In this document: piece after piece, positions 62,261 to 64,000 of the stretch | Layout: every line of letters starts with the position of its first letter | Numbering within the stretch: the first letter of the stretch is position 1 | Assembly: GCF_035594125.1 (NCBI RefSeq) | Contig: NC_087186.1 | Span: 2,372,728-2,436,727, forward strand | Direction: 5' to 3' | DNA length: 64,000 nucleotides | Source: Scylla paramamosain | Taxonomy: Eukaryota; Arthropoda; Malacostraca; Decapoda; Portunidae | Notes under the pieces: generated by a model | Told to the model about the DNA's origin: nothing | What the model saw: the letters and a program-made list of their open reading frames with translations, nothing else | The model's database searches: none | Made by a program: the position numbers and the translations under genes

Positions 62261-62597
62261 TATTATTATGTGTGTGTGGGTACTACCATAGATTCTTAAA
62301 AAATTTTTCTACAGTTATTCTTCCTTTAACTAGATTGCTATCCGAGGGAAATAAGTTTGTATTGGATTCTCATTGTACTAATGCATTTGGCACCATTAAG
62401 AAGATGCTAATCAGTGTACCTGTCCTGACCATCCTTGATTCTGACAAAGCCCTTATATGTAGATGCAAGTGATTCTGGTGTAGGTGGTGTACTAGTACAA
62501 GAAAGGCTAGGTATTGAGCATCCTATATGTTACTTTTCTGAGAAATTTCTATCATATAAAACAACTATTACACTATTGACGAGATTCTTGGTTTGCA
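62261..62597 (+). mobile_element. Ty3/Gypsy RT-RNase H fragment
   Basis: The + strand reads VCGYYHRFLKNFSTVILPLT, then LLSEGNKFVLDSHCTNAFG and LISVPVLTILDSDK. A shifted frame follows with YVDASDSGVGGVLVQERLG and HPICYFSEKFLSY. This is the end of the polymerase connection and the start of RNase H (VDAS) of a Gypsy element. It is truncated on the left by the Tc1 fragment and on the right by the family A insertion at about 62598. One frameshift lies near 62455. Confidence 0.8.
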
Positions 62598-64000
62598 CTG
62601 TTCACGGGGTGCTGTGAACTTATCATTAAACCCAGATGTGACCTCACTAAACGTTTTCCTTTGTGTCTCACAATACAAGGGGACAGTCACAGCCTGCCCT
62701 CTAAAGACAACTCTCTTCCTCCACACAAAACTACAAGCACCTAATAACACACACACCCTTTGCTCAAAAATTTTTAAATCATCATGGCGACTCCTACACC
62801 TGGCTCGGAGTCCCCATCTGGGGAGGGGACCATAAATGTCCCCAGGTCAGACTGCCTTTCTGTCGACGACACCCCCCTCAACTTTTTCTTCATTAACTTC
62901 TGCAACATTTGCGGTCTAAGATCTAATTTTCAATCTGTAGAACACCACCTCTCCTCTTCTAAACCTCATCTTCTTTTCTTCACTGAAACTCTGAGGTGTC
63001 TGAGGCAACTGACAGTAGCCCCTTTTCTGTTCCCTCCTACTTTCTCTATCCTCATTTTCGATCCAAAGCTGGATGCTGCGTTTATGTGCGCAATGACTTA
63101 ACCTGCTCTCGTGCCCACGCTCTTGAATCTTCCGAGCTTTCCAGCATCTAGCTACGACTACAGAGTCACTCTCATACTAAATTTATCTGTGCTGTATACC
63201 TCTCACCTAACTCCTCTGACTATAAGAAATTCTTTGACTACTTAACTTCCAAAGTGGAAGTCTTGTCCTATCGCTCCAATCCCTCCTCAGGATCCCCCTA
63301 AACGAAGGTGCCTCTGGCGTTTTGCTCTGCTAGTTGGGGGGACCTGGGGAGGTATTTTCCTGATTTTCCTTGGAATGACTACTACTTCTGTGTCAGAGAC
63401 CCGTCTTTGTGTGCTGAGCACATAACAGAGGTGATAGTGTCTGGCATGGAGGCGTACATTCCTCACTCTTTTTCTCGTCCTAAACCTTCTAAACCTTGGT
63501 TTAACACAGCTTGTTCTCGTGCTATGCATGATAGAGAGGTGGCCCACAAAAGGTACTTAAGCCTTCCATCACCAGAATCTCATGCACTTTATATTTCTGC
63601 CTGGAACCATGCCAAGTCTGTTCTCCAACTAGCCAAAAACTCCTTCATTAACAGAAAATGTCAAAACCTTTCAAGATCTAACTCCCCTTGTGACTTCTGG
63701 CATCTAGCCAAAAATATCTCCAATAACTTTGCTTCTTCTTTCCCTCCTCTATTTCAACCAGATGGCACCACTGCTATCACATCTATTTCTAAAGCTGAAC
63801 TCTTCGCTCAAACCTTTGCTAAAAACTCTACCTTGGTCGATTCTAGGCTTGTTCCTCCCTCTCCTCCACCCTCTGACTACTTCATGCCACCTATTAAAAT
63901 TCTTCGCAATGATGTTTTCCATGCCCTTGCTGGCCTAAACCTTCGGAAGGCTTATGGACCTGATGGGGTCCCTCCTATTGTTCTCCGAAACTGTGCTTCT
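62598..64000 (+). mobile_element. family A non-LTR retrotransposon, runs off the right edge
   Basis: The 5' UTR begins at about 62598 (CTGTTCACGGGGTGCTGTGAA), slightly shorter than in the copies at 8601 and 50335. The endonuclease start [16 protein letters not shown] is at 62784, in good agreement with the family. A small duplication near 62990 breaks the frame (FFTETLRCLRQL instead of [12 protein letters not shown]). Near 63258 about 300 bases are deleted, removing the GDFN and SDH endonuclease motifs. From 63697 the linker stays open into the polymerase ([19 protein letters not shown]), unlike the copies at 8839 and 48878. The element continues beyond the window in its polymerase entry region (RKAYGPDGVPPIVLRNCAS). 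Confidence 0.87.

Overview
The window is eukaryotic, repeat-rich DNA. Most of it is transposable elements, many of them nested, plus dense TA, GA/TC, GT and AAT microsatellites. The retrotransposon peptides and the 3' end reading CTAGGTAAATA resemble families I know from decapod crustaceans, especially portunid crabs. That placement rests on memory of those families and not on a search. No bacterial-type operon, CRISPR array, rRNA gene or tRNA gene is visible.

Three host genes can be supported, each only in part. (1) A trypsin-like serine protease ends near the left edge on the + strand (exons 1122-1242 and 1438-1493, polyA signal 1576-1581). (2) The last exon of an FtsJ/RrmJ-family 2'-O-methyltransferase lies at 27692-27841 on +; it is most like mitochondrial MRM2. 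(3) The last two coding exons of a short-chain dehydrogenase/reductase (C-factor/sniffer-like) lie on the minus strand at 35657-35806 and 29259-29483, separated by a 6.2-kb intron.

Layout. 2455-11752: a decayed non-LTR element (family A) split by a second non-LTR element inserted at 3763-8284, followed by a nearly full-length family A copy. 11752-21009: trinucleotide arrays carrying a CR1-like fragment (minus, 12429-13854) and an apparently intact Ty3/Gypsy LTR retrotransposon (14130-20508). The Gypsy element has LTRs that read as identical, complete gag and pol frames, and a GGGAAAC -1 frameshift signal. 21347-22232: a structured non-coding unit with 28S-rRNA-like sequence at both ends that suggests R2-type ancestry. 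22233-29258: low-information DNA, a non-LTR remnant, a 1-kb inverted repeat and the methyltransferase exon. 29259-39193: the dehydrogenase gene, two decayed Gypsy pol fragments (31269-32830 minus; 37740-38440 plus) and a minisatellite. 39194-54449: two TA-flanked pogo/Tigger-like composites, each filled by minus-strand non-LTR insertions. 55400-64000: further remnants, namely a TA-flanked MITE, a CR1-like fragment, a DIRS-type tyrosine-recombinase element, a Tc1/mariner transposase fragment, a Gypsy fragment and a family A copy that runs off the right edge.

Apart from the Gypsy element at 14130-20508, and two long endonuclease frames in family A copies, nearly every mobile coding region is broken. 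The genes do not form a pathway; the window is three unrelated gene ends set in transposon-derived DNA.
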